DNA of 64,000 nt, from the NCBI GenBank assembly GCA_001000675.1, contig LCHW01000001.1, positions 284,686 through 348,685 of the forward strand, written 5' to 3'. Shown piece after piece: positions 35,140 to 42,967 of this stretch. The number at the start of each line of letters is the position of its first letter. The stretch's first letter is position 1. The notes beneath the pieces are model-generated. The model searched no databases. It worked only from the letters and a program-made list of their open reading frames with translations, and had not been told where the DNA came from. Position numbers and translations under genes: made by a program. The stretch comes from Candidatus Wolfebacteria bacterium GW2011_GWE2_44_13 (GTDB lineage: Bacteria; Patescibacteria; Paceibacteria; UBA6257; UBA9933).

Positions 35140-37389
35140 ATGGAAAAAGAAGAAAAAATTATCAGTGGCATTACACTGGATGAAATGCGGAGCGTCATCG
35201 ACGGTCTTGATATGGTGGTTTTTATGACAGATCTTGTTTCCCGCAAGATGCTTTTTATGTCCGCTGGTTGTGAAAAGATCTATGGCGTTCCGGCTCAAGC
35301 ATTTTACGATAACCCTGATCTATGGTTGACGTTTTTCCCGTCCGATGAAAAGGAGGCTATTGCGAATGTGATGCAAGAATGGAGCAAAGGAAAATCTGCT
35401 ACCGCAACGCATCGCATCGTCCGCGCCGATGGAGGCGTGAGATGGGTGGAAGCTCGAACGATGCCTATCGTTGATGCGCATGGTACAGTGATACGCATTA
35501 CTGGTTTTTTGACCGATATCACAAAGCGAAAAATAGAAGAAGCGGATTCTGTTAAAATGCGGCAAGCAATTCAAACATCTTTTGACGCCGTATTGGAAAC
35601 TGACGTGCAAGGCATCATTACATATGTCAATGATGCATTTGTAACATTATATGGTTATCAGCCGGAAGAGGTGATAGGGAAGGTGACGCCGCGTATTTTA
35701 AATAGTGGCACAAAAACAAAAGAACAATTTAAAGAATTCTGGGATACCCTGTTGCGAAAACAAAACATGCAATGGGAGATTGTCAATAAAACAAAGGAGG
35801 GTAAATTAGTGGTCATTGATGCAAATGCTAATTCAATTCTAGATAGTAGTGGTAATATCGCGGGCTTTATTGAATTTCAAAAGAATATTACCGATCAAAA
35901 ATCTGCTGAGAATGCATTAATTTCTAGCAAAAAGGAGCTTTCATTGGCGGTCGAGTTGGCAAAAATTGCTCCGTGGCGGTATGATTCGCAGAAGAACGTT
36001 TTTGTATTTGGGGATGAGTTTTATGCGCTTTATGGCACCAGTGTTGAAAAAGAAGGAGCCACTATGACCCCCGAAGCATATACCAAAAAATTCGTGCACC
36101 CCGATGATGCTTCAATTATGAATACGGAAATCGGCAAGGCGATGCAATCACCGGAGCGTGAACAAATAATACAGCTTGAATCGCGGATTATTCGGTTAGA
36201 TGGAGAGGTTCGTGATGTTTCCGTGTTGCTTAAGATTACAAAAGATGATAATGGAGAGATTATTGATTGGTATGGAGTGAATCAAGATATTACCGAACAA
36301 AAAACGAGGGAATTCGAACTCACTATATTTAGGGAGTCAATGAAACAAACGCTCGATATCGTGTATATCATGGATACGCATGAAATAATAACTGAGGTAA
36401 ACGATGCGTTTTTGGAGGCATATGGATATCAACGTGATGAAGTTGTCGGGAAAATGAACGGGCGCACATTGAGTGGCATGTCTGAGTCCGATTTTGACCC
36501 TCTTGCAAAGGAATTTTATGCAAAAGGAAAATTGCATACGCAAGTGGTGGGGAAATTAAAAGACGGAAAATCGATCCTCCTCGATACGGCCATAACCCTT
36601 GTTGTAGATGGGCGTGGCGCTCCAATTGCCATATTGGTGGCTCAGCGTGATGTGAGTGAACGCGAGAGACAAATAACTCGGATTAAGGAGCTGAATGATT
36701 TGCGTATGAAATTTATTCAGATCGTATCTCATCAGTTGCGCACACCACTTGGATCGATCCGGTGGAATCTCGAAGTGTTGATGGATGGCAGTATGGGGGT
36801 GCTTACTGATGCACAAAAACAATTTTTGCGCGTAACATACAATGCGGATGTCGAGGTACTCGATCGCATTAATGATCTCTTAGTTGTTATAGATATTGAA
36901 GAGAATCGCGTTGCGTTTATGAAAGAAAATATCTCGATTGAGAGCTTGCTTAATTCTGTCGTAGGAGAGCTAAAGCCGCGCTGCATGGCAAAAGAGCTTA
37001 CGTGTAATTTTCATATACCGGAAGTGCCACTTGATCCGGTATCTGTTGATCCGCAGAAAATGCGGCAAGTGTTCGTAAAATTGATAGAAAATGCCATAAC
37101 ATATACGCTAGAGAAAGGGAGTATCGAAGGTGCGCTGACGAAGATTGGTGATCGGATTCGGTTTGAACTTACTGATACGGGTATCGGCATTCCCGTTGCA
37201 GAGCAGAAAAATATATTCCTGAGTTTTGTACGAGGCACGAATGCATTTTTAGCAAAGCCCGATTCGACAGGTGTGGGGCTTACTATTGCAAAATATTTTG
37301 TGGAGCAACACGGTGGAACGATAGGGTTTACTTCAGAGGAAGGAAAGGGAAGTACGTTTTGGTTTGAAATACCGATTGTTAATAAATAA
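35140..37389 (+). CDS. Soluble multi-PAS sensor histidine kinase
   Basis: A 749-residue kinase with four PAS/PAC units (about 10-130, 140-260, 270-390 and 400-510), then HisKA with the H box SHQLRTPLGSIRW (phospho-acceptor His531) and a HATPase domain with N box KLIENAITYT, G1 DTGIGIP and G2 GVGLTIAKYFVEQHGG. No membrane segment is seen, so it should sense cytoplasmic signals. No response regulator is encoded nearby. ATG 35140 is preferred over the GTG at 35113. A terminator separates it from the PAS-only gene. Confidence 0.92.
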   Translation: MEKEEKIISGITLDEMRSVIDGLDMVVFMTDLVSRKMLFMSAGCEKIYGVPAQAFYDNPDLWLTFFPSDEKEAIANVMQEWSKGKSATATHRIVRADGGVRWVEARTMPIVDAHGTVIRITGFLTDITKRKIEEADSVKMRQAIQTSFDAVLETDVQGIITYVNDAFVTLYGYQPEEVIGKVTPRILNSGTKTKEQFKEFWDTLLRKQNMQWEIVNKTKEGKLVVIDANANSILDSSGNIAGFIEFQKNITDQKSAENALISSKKELSLAVELAKIAPWRYDSQKNVFVFGDEFYALYGTSVEKEGATMTPEAYTKKFVHPDDASIMNTEIGKAMQSPEREQIIQLESRIIRLDGEVRDVSVLLKITKDDNGEIIDWYGVNQDITEQKTREFELTIFRESMKQTLDIVYIMDTHEIITEVNDAFLEAYGYQRDEVVGKMNGRTLSGMSESDFDPLAKEFYAKGKLHTQVVGKLKDGKSILLDTAITLVVDGRGAPIAILVAQRDVSERERQITRIKELNDLRMKFIQIVSHQLRTPLGSIRWNLEVLMDGSMGVLTDAQKQFLRVTYNADVEVLDRINDLLVVIDIEENRVAFMKENISIESLLNSVVGELKPRCMAKELTCNFHIPEVPLDPVSVDPQKMRQVFVKLIENAITYTLEKGSIEGALTKIGDRIRFELTDTGIGIPVAEQKNIFLSFVRGTNAFLAKPDSTGVGLTIAKYFVEQHGGTIGFTSEEGKGSTFWFEIPIVNK

Positions 37390-37410
37390 TTAATCGGACT
37401 TTTGCATAGA

Positions 37411-37439
37411 AAAACCCGTTCCTTGTGGACGGGTTTTTT
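37411..37439 (+). terminator. Intrinsic terminator
   Basis: AAAACCCGT pairs with ACGGGTTTTTT around a 10-nt loop. Confidence 0.85.
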
Positions 37440-37500
37440 GGTATACTAGTCGTAACGTAATGGAATATTCATTTTCGCCTCAATGAGTATTGTATAATTT

Positions 37501-38682
37501 ATGGAACAAGAATCAATTAAACAGAGTACGGTAATCAAGGATTTTCTAGAGAAGGGGGTAGTGGCAAAACAATATCTTGATGTTGTCAGGGTAATGATCT
37601 GCGTTATCGACCCTGCGGGGATAGTTCTTTCAATTAATAAAAGAGGGTTCGATATTTTGGGATATCCTGAAGAAGCTGTTTTGGGAGTTAATTGGATCGA
37701 CAATTTTGTTACCAAAGAGCACCAAGAAAAGGTGCGAGAGGTTGTGGCTCAATTAGCAGTGGGTAATATCGCACCGTTTCAGTATTATGAAAATGATATT
37801 ATTGATGCGCAGGGCATTGTGCATAATATCGCTTTCCATAACGAAGTGCTACGTGATGACGGTGGACTAGTTGTTGGTATTCTTTTTGCGGGTGAAGATA
37901 TTACGCACCATAAAAAGCTCGAAAAAAAGTTGAGCGAGCAGGCGAACATACTTGAAGCAATCGGAGAACATTTGCCTATCGGATATGCTGTTAACACGAT
38001 TTCAGATGGAAAGATTGTCGTAATGAATAAAAAATTTGAAGATATTTATGGATGGCCATTGAGTGTTATTTCTAACGTTGATCTGTTTTTCGAAAATGTA
38101 TATCCAGACCCAGAGTTTCGTAAAAAGATATCAGAACAAGTGCGTGCTGATATGATGAGCGCAGATCCTCGACGTATGATTTGGGAACATATACCCATCA
38201 CTCGCCAATCAGGTGAAACCGCTATTATTACTGCGCAAAACATTCCGCTATACGAGAACAATCTTATGATTTCAACTGTCTGGGATGTGACGCGACAAGT
38301 GCATATTGAAAAAGCACTTCGTGAAAGTGAACAGCTAAAGCGTTCCATTCTGGATAATTTAACAGAGCTTGTGTTTGTAAAGGATAATGACGGGCGATTC
38401 GTTGCTGCAAACGAAGCATTCCTTGTATTTACTGGAAGGACACTCGAAGGACTTGTTGGGAAAAATGATTTTGATTTATTTGATAAAGAGAATGCTGGGA
38501 AATATATACGAGATGATAAAGAGGTTATGGAAACTCGAAAAAATAAAGCAATTAACGAAACGAGCGTTAACGCCGCAGGGGAGGTTGTGCAATGCGAAAC
38601 GACAAAAGTTCCATTTTTGATTAACGGAGAGGTTAACGGAATTATTGGGGTTGTGCGTATTGTTAGCTCGCTTTCAAAATAA
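37501..38682 (+). CDS. PAS-only sensor protein without output domain
   Basis: A 393-residue protein with three PAS units in a row (about 25-140, 145-265 and 275-390), each with the typical pattern such as VICVIDPAGIVLSINKRG and ILDNLTELVFVKDNDGRF. It ends right after the third PAS, with no kinase, GGDEF or DNA-binding domain. It follows the histidine kinase and may act as a co-sensor or partner. It could also be a truncated kinase, but the terminator directly after it suggests a settled gene. Confidence 0.85.
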   Translation: MEQESIKQSTVIKDFLEKGVVAKQYLDVVRVMICVIDPAGIVLSINKRGFDILGYPEEAVLGVNWIDNFVTKEHQEKVREVVAQLAVGNIAPFQYYENDIIDAQGIVHNIAFHNEVLRDDGGLVVGILFAGEDITHHKKLEKKLSEQANILEAIGEHLPIGYAVNTISDGKIVVMNKKFEDIYGWPLSVISNVDLFFENVYPDPEFRKKISEQVRADMMSADPRRMIWEHIPITRQSGETAIITAQNIPLYENNLMISTVWDVTRQVHIEKALRESEQLKRSILDNLTELVFVKDNDGRFVAANEAFLVFTGRTLEGLVGKNDFDLFDKENAGKYIRDDKEVMETRKNKAINETSVNAAGEVVQCETTKVPFLINGEVNGIIGVVRIVSSLSK

Positions 38683-38697
38683 TACATATTCGATAAC

Positions 38698-38721
38698 AAA
38701 AAACGGCGTAAGCCGTTTTTT
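38698..38721 (+). terminator. Intrinsic terminator
   Basis: AAAAACGGC pairs with GCCGTTTTTT around GTAA. Confidence 0.85.
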
Positions 38722-38730
38722 GTTTGGTGG

Positions 38731-38801
38731 TCGGGATGCCGGGAATCGAACCCGGACCGTATGCTCCCAAAGCATATATACTACCACTATACTACATCCC
38801 G
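38731..38801 (-). tRNA. tRNA-Pro(TGG)
   Basis: On the minus strand, acceptor CGGGATG pairs with CATCCCG and the discriminator is A. The anticodon arm is TATGC-TTTGGGA-GCATA (anticodon TGG, G37). The T arm is CCGGG-TTCGATT-CCCGG. No CCA is encoded. Confidence 0.92.
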
Positions 38802-38878
38802 CTGCTGTTGCAGTTTTCAGCCTTCTCATTATAATGAAATAAGCGTAAAAGTAAACCTCGCGTCTATTTTTACCTATT

Positions 38879-38950
38879 GCCCTCGTAGTTCAATGGATAG
38901 AACTGGAGACTTCTAATCTCCCAATCTAGGTCCGATTCCTAGCGAGGGCA
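38879..38950 (+). tRNA. tRNA-Arg(TCT)
   Basis: Acceptor GCCCTCG/CGAGGGC, anticodon arm GGAGA-CTTCTAA-TCTCC (anticodon TCT), discriminator A, no encoded CCA. Confidence 0.92.
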
Positions 38951-39042
38951 CATAATGGCTTACAAGTAGGGGAATATTCAATAGGCTTAAAAGTGAACTT
39001 ATGCTATACTATTAGTATTAAATAGTGCATAGGTTCATTTTT

Positions 39043-39747
39043 ATGCGTACTGATAAACAAAAAGCATTTGCATTGCGATTGAGCGGAAAGAGTTATAGGG
39101 ATATTTCGGCCACATTGCATATTCCAAAATCGACTTTGTCGAGCTGGTTTTCGAACGTGCAACTTTCAGAAGACGTGAGAAATAAAATAAACGAAAAGGG
39201 TAGGAAAAAGTCGATACAGCTGCTTCTGGAAAGAAATAAGAAGCAAACTGAGCTTGCCGCAAAAAGAAATTACAAAATAAGAAAAGAGTCTTCTGAAGAA
39301 ATTAGGGATATTTCTTCAGAAAATCTTTTACTTATAGGAGTTGCGCTGTATTGGGCCGAAGGCCATAAAAAAATGCTTGTAAGAAATGGGCAGGAGGTTA
39401 CAAGCCATCCTGTTAGTCTGACAAATTCCGATCCAGTATTAGTAAAAGTTTTTCTTAGGTTTATTCGAGAAATATGTAACGTTGATGAAGATAGAATAAA
39501 GGCGAGTGTTCGTATGTTTGACCATCAAAATGAACAGCATGTTTCTGATTATTGGCGCGGGGTCACGGGGATAAAAAAAGAAAATTTTTGTAAAACATAT
39601 ACAGGGATAAGCAAATCAAGCCAAGGAAAGCGTCCATATAATCGATTGCCGTATGGTACGATTCAAATAAGAGTTTCGGATACGAAGTTATTTCATCGAA
39701 TTATTGGACTAATAGAGGGATTGAAAAAAAAATGTAGTTATGTATAA
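39043..39747 (+). CDS. HTH / LAGLIDADG-like protein beside the split tRNA-Phe
   Basis: A 234-residue basic protein. Residues 1-45 form a helix-turn-helix (ALRLSGKSYRDISATLHI then KSTLSSWFS). A lysine-rich helix follows. The C-terminal half (ENLLLIGVALYWAEGHKK, VSLTNSDPVLVKVFLRFI, then PYGTIQIRVSDTKLFHRI) has the pattern of compact LAGLIDADG-like endonuclease folds I recall from CPR and archaeal genomes. It ends 27 bases before tRNA-Phe, which carries a group I intron, so it could act on tRNA or intron DNA in trans. Its nuclease activity is unproven. A TATACT lies about 33 nt upstream. Confidence 0.5.
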   Translation: MRTDKQKAFALRLSGKSYRDISATLHIPKSTLSSWFSNVQLSEDVRNKINEKGRKKSIQLLLERNKKQTELAAKRNYKIRKESSEEIRDISSENLLLIGVALYWAEGHKKMLVRNGQEVTSHPVSLTNSDPVLVKVFLRFIREICNVDEDRIKASVRMFDHQNEQHVSDYWRGVTGIKKENFCKTYTGISKSSQGKRPYNRLPYGTIQIRVSDTKLFHRIIGLIEGLKKKCSYV

Positions 39748-39774
39748 TGCATACATACCGTAAATAGGTATGTG

Positions 39775-40083
39775 GCCGCGGTAGCTCAGCGGTAGAGCGT
39801 AGCCCTGAATCTTCGGGGCCTTCTATAGTAATGTAGATTGAATAACTGGGTGAATTCGGGGAAGGCTGTTGTGAAAGCAACGGATAATCCCGAGCCGAGC
39901 TCCATTGGGTTCGCCATCGGCGAAGTGGTGGAGAAGGTGTAGAGACTAGCGAGTGAGTCCCAACAATAATCTTGCAATAGCGCCCGGCTCCGTACCTTGC
40001 TTTTAGCAAGGCGGAGGTGAGATAGTCCAAATTAGCCTTGGAAGAGGCTAGCGTCGGGGGTTCAACTCCCTCCCGCGGCACCA
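39775..40083 (+). tRNA. tRNA-Phe(GAA) interrupted by a group I intron
   Basis: The 5' exon is 39775-39806 and the 3' exon is 40041-40083. Joined, they give acceptor GCCGCGG/CCGCGGC, D arm GCTC...GAGC, anticodon arm TAGCC-CTGAAGA-GGCTA (anticodon GAA), T arm GGGGG-TTCAACT-CCCTC, discriminator A and an encoded CCA (40081-40083). The intron lies directly after U33, so the anticodon is wholly in the 3' exon. Confidence 0.9.
39807..40040 (+). ncRNA. Group I intron (IC3-like), 234 nt
   Basis: P1 pairs the exon end GCCCT with the internal guide GGGGC (39815-39819) and leaves the required U-G pair at the 5' splice site. The core elements are clear: P AATTCGGGGAA, Q AATCCCGAGCC, R GTGTAGAGACTA and S AGATAGTCC, with R and S forming P7. 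The last base is G. The core closely follows the cyanobacterial tRNA-Leu intron, so subgroup IC3 is likely. No ORF lies inside. Confidence 0.88.
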
Positions 40084-40096
40084 ATATGGGATTTGA
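40063..40096 (+). repeat. 34-bp direct repeat, copy 1 (tRNA-Phe 3' end)
   Basis: From CAACTCCC in the T arm through CCA to ATATGGGATTTGA. Identical to 40284-40317. Confidence 0.9.
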
Positions 40097-40098
40097 TT

Positions 40099-40139
40099 AA
40101 CATAAAAAACAGTCTTGTGAGGAGGCTGTTTTTTATGTT
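40099..40139 (+). terminator. tRNA-Phe terminator
   Basis: AACATAAAAAACAG-C pairs with G-CTGTTTTTTATGTT. The loop holds TTGTGAGGA, which is also found in the loop of the hairpin at 40320-40358. Confidence 0.85.
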
Positions 40140-40283
40140 AAGGAGGGCGCTTGGTGTCGTGGAGTGGGCAAACTGCTTTGCCCACGTGGGGAGTTTAAGA
40201 CCGCAGCGATATACGTTCAGTAGGACGTATCGCGAGGGGCGGCCTGCGAGCTTGCTGAGCGACGGCGAAGCAAGACTTGTAGG

Positions 40284-40317
40284 CAACTCCCTCCCGCGGC
40301 ACCAATATGGGATTTGA
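40284..40317 (+). repeat. 34-bp direct repeat, copy 2 (tRNA 3' end remnant)
   Basis: An exact copy of the tRNA-Phe 3' end without the rest of the tRNA. With copy 1 it brackets 187 bp that are GC-rich and contain no clear gene (short hairpins such as GTGGGCAAA/TTTGCCCAC). This looks like an att-type integration scar or a partial tandem duplication. Confidence 0.85.
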
Positions 40318-40319
40318 AA

Positions 40320-40358
40320 AACTAGAAATGACCCTTGTGAGGAGGGTCATTTTTAGTT
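40320..40358 (+). terminator. Second hairpin terminator after the repeat
   Basis: AACTA-AAATGACCC pairs with GGGTCATTT-TAGTT around a TTGTGAGG-containing loop. It has the same layout as the terminator at 40099-40139 but a different stem sequence. Confidence 0.8.
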
Positions 40359-40441
40359 CCCGATATGCTTGACTTTTTAGTATGTTTGGGGCGAAGATGA
40401 AGACAGCTACATTTAATTCTGAAAAGAGAAGGAGTTAGGGC

Positions 40442-41089
40442 ATGAAGAGGAATCGTCTTATGGTTGAGGCTGCTGCAGTATTGCGAAGTGCTGCGAGTAA
40501 GGGGTTTTGCTGCGGCGAGATGTGCGAGCTTGAACGTCGGATGCGACATGCGTTTAGCGTGGCACTTTGCAATGGCATTGGGATTGTCCCTGAGCCCCTG
40601 CGAGAATATGCTGGTGGCGTATTACACACGGTGATTACGCTGAACCAGGTGGGCGAAGAATCTGCGGTGGTTGGAGTCAGTATCACATGTTTTACGGATG
40701 GGGTGCTGACTACGCTTGATATTGACGCGGAAGAGAACATCATTTGTCGATATCAGGGTACGGGGAAGGTGTTCAAGTTTTTGTGGCATAACCCCACACA
40801 ACTCATTGCAAAACCTCGAGATTTTTTTGGGGAAGGGTTTTTGTATGAGCCGAATCGGTTAGCGCTTTCTGCGGTGCACATGGGGACTGTCGCGTGTGTA
40901 CGGGGAGCTGCGAATACTTCTTTCATGACGAGTGGCTTGTGCCTCGTTTCCGAGAGTCGTATCGAGGATATTCGCCACTATCCTGATCAGGGCAAGCTTG
41001 ATTATGATCTCCGTGTTTTGTATGAAGAGATGACTTCGGGTGACGAAGAAGAGCGCGGACATGTGCTTTCCTTGCTCGCTTCTGCATAA
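40442..41089 (+). CDS. Hypothetical soluble protein, isolated gene
   Basis: A 215-residue mixed alpha/beta protein that begins MKRNRLMVEAAAVLRSAASK. It has five scattered cysteines but no zinc motif. The family is not recognised. AGAAGGAGT precedes the ATG, a TTGACT lies near 40369, and a terminator follows 12 bases after the stop. It has the same isolated layout as the genes at 3985, 14478, 23857 and 59328. Confidence 0.65.
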   Translation: MKRNRLMVEAAAVLRSAASKGFCCGEMCELERRMRHAFSVALCNGIGIVPEPLREYAGGVLHTVITLNQVGEESAVVGVSITCFTDGVLTTLDIDAEENIICRYQGTGKVFKFLWHNPTQLIAKPRDFFGEGFLYEPNRLALSAVHMGTVACVRGAANTSFMTSGLCLVSESRIEDIRHYPDQGKLDYDLRVLYEEMTSGDEEERGHVLSLLASA

Positions 41090-41101
41090 CTTCTATTATG
41101 T

Positions 41102-41129
41102 GTCCGGCCCTTCGAGGCCGGACTTTTTT
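41102..41129 (+). terminator. Intrinsic terminator
   Basis: GTCCGGCC pairs with GGCCGGAC around CTTCGA, then T6. Confidence 0.95.
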
Positions 41130-41177
41130 CACCTTGTATTTTTTTAACAATCGGGTTATTATAGTAAACGTTTACAT

Positions 41178-41250
41178 GGTGCCCATAGTTCAGTGGTAGA
41201 ATGTCTGTTTGTGGTACAGAAGGTCGAGGGTTCGATCCCCTCTGGGCACC
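41178..41250 (+). tRNA. tRNA-His(GTG)
   Basis: Acceptor GTGCCCA/TGGGCAC with an encoded G at -1 opposite C73, the histidine identity pair. Anticodon arm TCTGT-TTGTGGT-ACAGA (anticodon GTG). Confidence 0.94.
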
Positions 41251-41315
41251 CATTTTTGAAGCAATAGTCTAGGGCAGGTCTAGTAAGGGCTGGTATTTTT
41301 GATATAATAAAATAT

Positions 41316-41759
41316 ATGAATAATAAAAAACTTCTCCTCTCGGTCATAAATATTTTTGTGCTCTGCACTATCGTATTTTTTGTGAGTATGTCCTTTGTGT
41401 ATAACGAAAAGTTGATAGGACAGGTGCTTATTGTACTAGGCCTTCTTTGTCTTGTATCTCTAAAACTCTTCAAAATGGAAATCCGCCCAGTAGGACCAGA
41501 TATTGTCTTTGGCATTATTGATAACGGTATTCTTGCGGCCATGGCGTTGCTCGGAGGGCAAGTTGCTGGAGTTGAGGGTGCAATCATCGGAGGAGTTGTT
41601 GGTAATGCGATTACCGATGGAATTGCGGGACTTTTTGAGGGATATTGGGCAGAATTGTTTGTTTCTGAGCAAAGAACTGTTTTGGGTTCGGCTGTCGGCA
41701 AGATGGCGGGCTGTTTGTTTGGTGCAGGAGTTGTTTTAGTTGTTGCAAGCTTTTTATAG
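41316..41759 (+). CDS. Small integral membrane protein with Gly-rich helices
   Basis: A 147-residue protein with two N-terminal membrane helices (about 6-27 and 34-52) and two Gly/Ala-rich helices (about 63-100 and 122-147; AAMALLGGQVAGVEGAIIGG). An acidic loop with DIVFGIIDNG and AITDGIAGLFEGYW lies between. The alternating glycines suggest tight helix packing. The function is unknown. Confidence 0.6.
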   Translation: MNNKKLLLSVINIFVLCTIVFFVSMSFVYNEKLIGQVLIVLGLLCLVSLKLFKMEIRPVGPDIVFGIIDNGILAAMALLGGQVAGVEGAIIGGVVGNAITDGIAGLFEGYWAELFVSEQRTVLGSAVGKMAGCLFGAGVVLVVASFL

Positions 41760-41834
41760 GCGATTATATGGTGAATGTGGTATGATTACTGAAAGACGTA
41801 ATAATTATTTACCCTTTACATCACTTGCATTTAT

Positions 41835-42257
41835 ATGGATACATTTATTTGGACTCCGGAATATAGCGTTGGCGTGCAATTAGTAGACGAACAGCATCAG
41901 CATTTTTTTACTATTGCGAATAAGCTCATCGTGCTTGCGCGTGAAGAACAGCCAGATCGGGATGCGTTATTCGCATTATTTGGCGAACTAGGGAATTATG
42001 CGCTGTATCATTTAAGTACTGAAGAAAGCTTTTTTAGGGAATTTGCGTATGTAGATGCGGAAGAACACATTGCTGCTCATAATGTATATCGTGAAATGGT
42101 TGCGAGCCGGTTTACAAATGCGATAAGCGATCCGAATGCCGATGTTAAAAAATTAGCCGAAGAAATGGCTTTGTATTCGGGTGAATGGCTGCAAAAACAT
42201 ATCTTGGTCATGGATAAGAAGTTTACTGTATTTTTTAATACACATGGGTTTAATTAA
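41835..42257 (+). CDS. Bacteriohemerythrin
   Basis: An O2-binding diiron four-helix protein of 140 residues. The iron ligands are visible: His in VDEQHQHFF, His and Glu in YHLSTEESFF, HIAAH, and His and Asp in WLQKHILVMDKKF. It starts the group of iron and oxygen genes that continues to 43261 and probably delivers or buffers O2. Confidence 0.92.
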   Translation: MDTFIWTPEYSVGVQLVDEQHQHFFTIANKLIVLAREEQPDRDALFALFGELGNYALYHLSTEESFFREFAYVDAEEHIAAHNVYREMVASRFTNAISDPNADVKKLAEEMALYSGEWLQKHILVMDKKFTVFFNTHGFN

Positions 42258-42272
42258 AGAGCCGCTTCTTGT

Positions 42273-42299
42273 AAAAATCCGCTTAATAGCGGATTTTTT
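42273..42299 (+). terminator. Intrinsic terminator
   Basis: AAAAATCCGC pairs with GCGGATTTTTT around TTAATA. Confidence 0.9.
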
Positions 42300-42397
42300 A
42301 TTACTATCTGTATAAATTCTGTAACGGGGTGTATACTATAAAGACTACGAATACTGATTCGTATTAAATACTCATCAATCAATTATTTTAGAACTGT

Positions 42398-42691
42398 ATG
42401 GATACCTTGCCACGATGGGAATGCCAAAAATGCGGCCATATGCATAACGGCATGATAGCACCTGCGGAATGCCCGTATTGCGGAGAACCTCGAGAACAAT
42501 TTAAACAAATAGAAAACGAGCCAGAAGGAAATGTGTTCGTTGCTGAAGAACATATTCCACGCCATAAGAAACGATGGGAGTGTGATGTCTGTGGACATAT
42601 TGCACTTACCGATGAAGCACCTGCAGATTGTCCGAGTTGTGGATCATCGAACGAACATTTTAAACAACTAGAAGGGAACTCAATGGAATAA
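42398..42691 (+). CDS. Tandem rubredoxin-like protein
   Basis: The 97-residue product contains two rubredoxin-like iron or zinc sites: WECQKCGHMH with CPYCGEP (residues 8-31), and WECDVCGHIA with CPSCGSS (about 60-82). Each is followed by a similar E-x-F-K-Q helix, so the gene arose by internal duplication. These resemble the rubredoxin tails of rubrerythrins, here without the diiron domain. It probably passes electrons to the ferritin-like protein at 42968 or to a partner elsewhere. Confidence 0.85.
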   Translation: MDTLPRWECQKCGHMHNGMIAPAECPYCGEPREQFKQIENEPEGNVFVAEEHIPRHKKRWECDVCGHIALTDEAPADCPSCGSSNEHFKQLEGNSME

Positions 42692-42769
42692 TATATACTA
42701 ACGCACGTCTGATTGGTATTAGAGTGGGAAACCGACGAGAAATATGTTGTGACGTGCATATACACTACT

Positions 42770-42946
42770 ATGAAAAAATTCATTATGTGGAAATGTGATA
42801 TGTGCGAAGCAGTATTTGAATTTGATGTCGAGGTTCCGCCGCTGCGATGCCCGGATTGTTTTTCCCCTAAAGATCACTTGCATTGTGTAGATGAAAATGT
42901 TTCGAAAAATAGCGATGCAAACGACGCGCATCAAAAACAATCCTAA
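42770..42946 (+). CDS. Single rubredoxin-like zinc-ribbon protein
   Basis: A 58-residue protein with one CxxC pair at each end of the ribbon (WKCDMCEAVF and LRCPDCFSP), plus two free His and one Cys in HLHCVDE. ATG 42770 gives MKKFIMWKC; the longer frame to 42713 has no SD. It lies between the tandem rubredoxin and the ferritin-like gene and is likely part of the same electron-transfer set. Confidence 0.75.
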   Translation: MKKFIMWKCDMCEAVFEFDVEVPPLRCPDCFSPKDHLHCVDENVSKNSDANDAHQKQS

Positions 42947-42967
42947 TACAGTAAAAATTTTATTTCT

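Noticed and set aside
37501..38682. PAS-only gene as a frameshifted kinase
   Set aside because: No HisKA or HATPase sequence follows in any frame; a terminator and tRNA-Pro come directly after.
38690..41260. Minus-strand open frames over tRNA genes
   Set aside because: They are shadows of the tRNAs and of hairpins.
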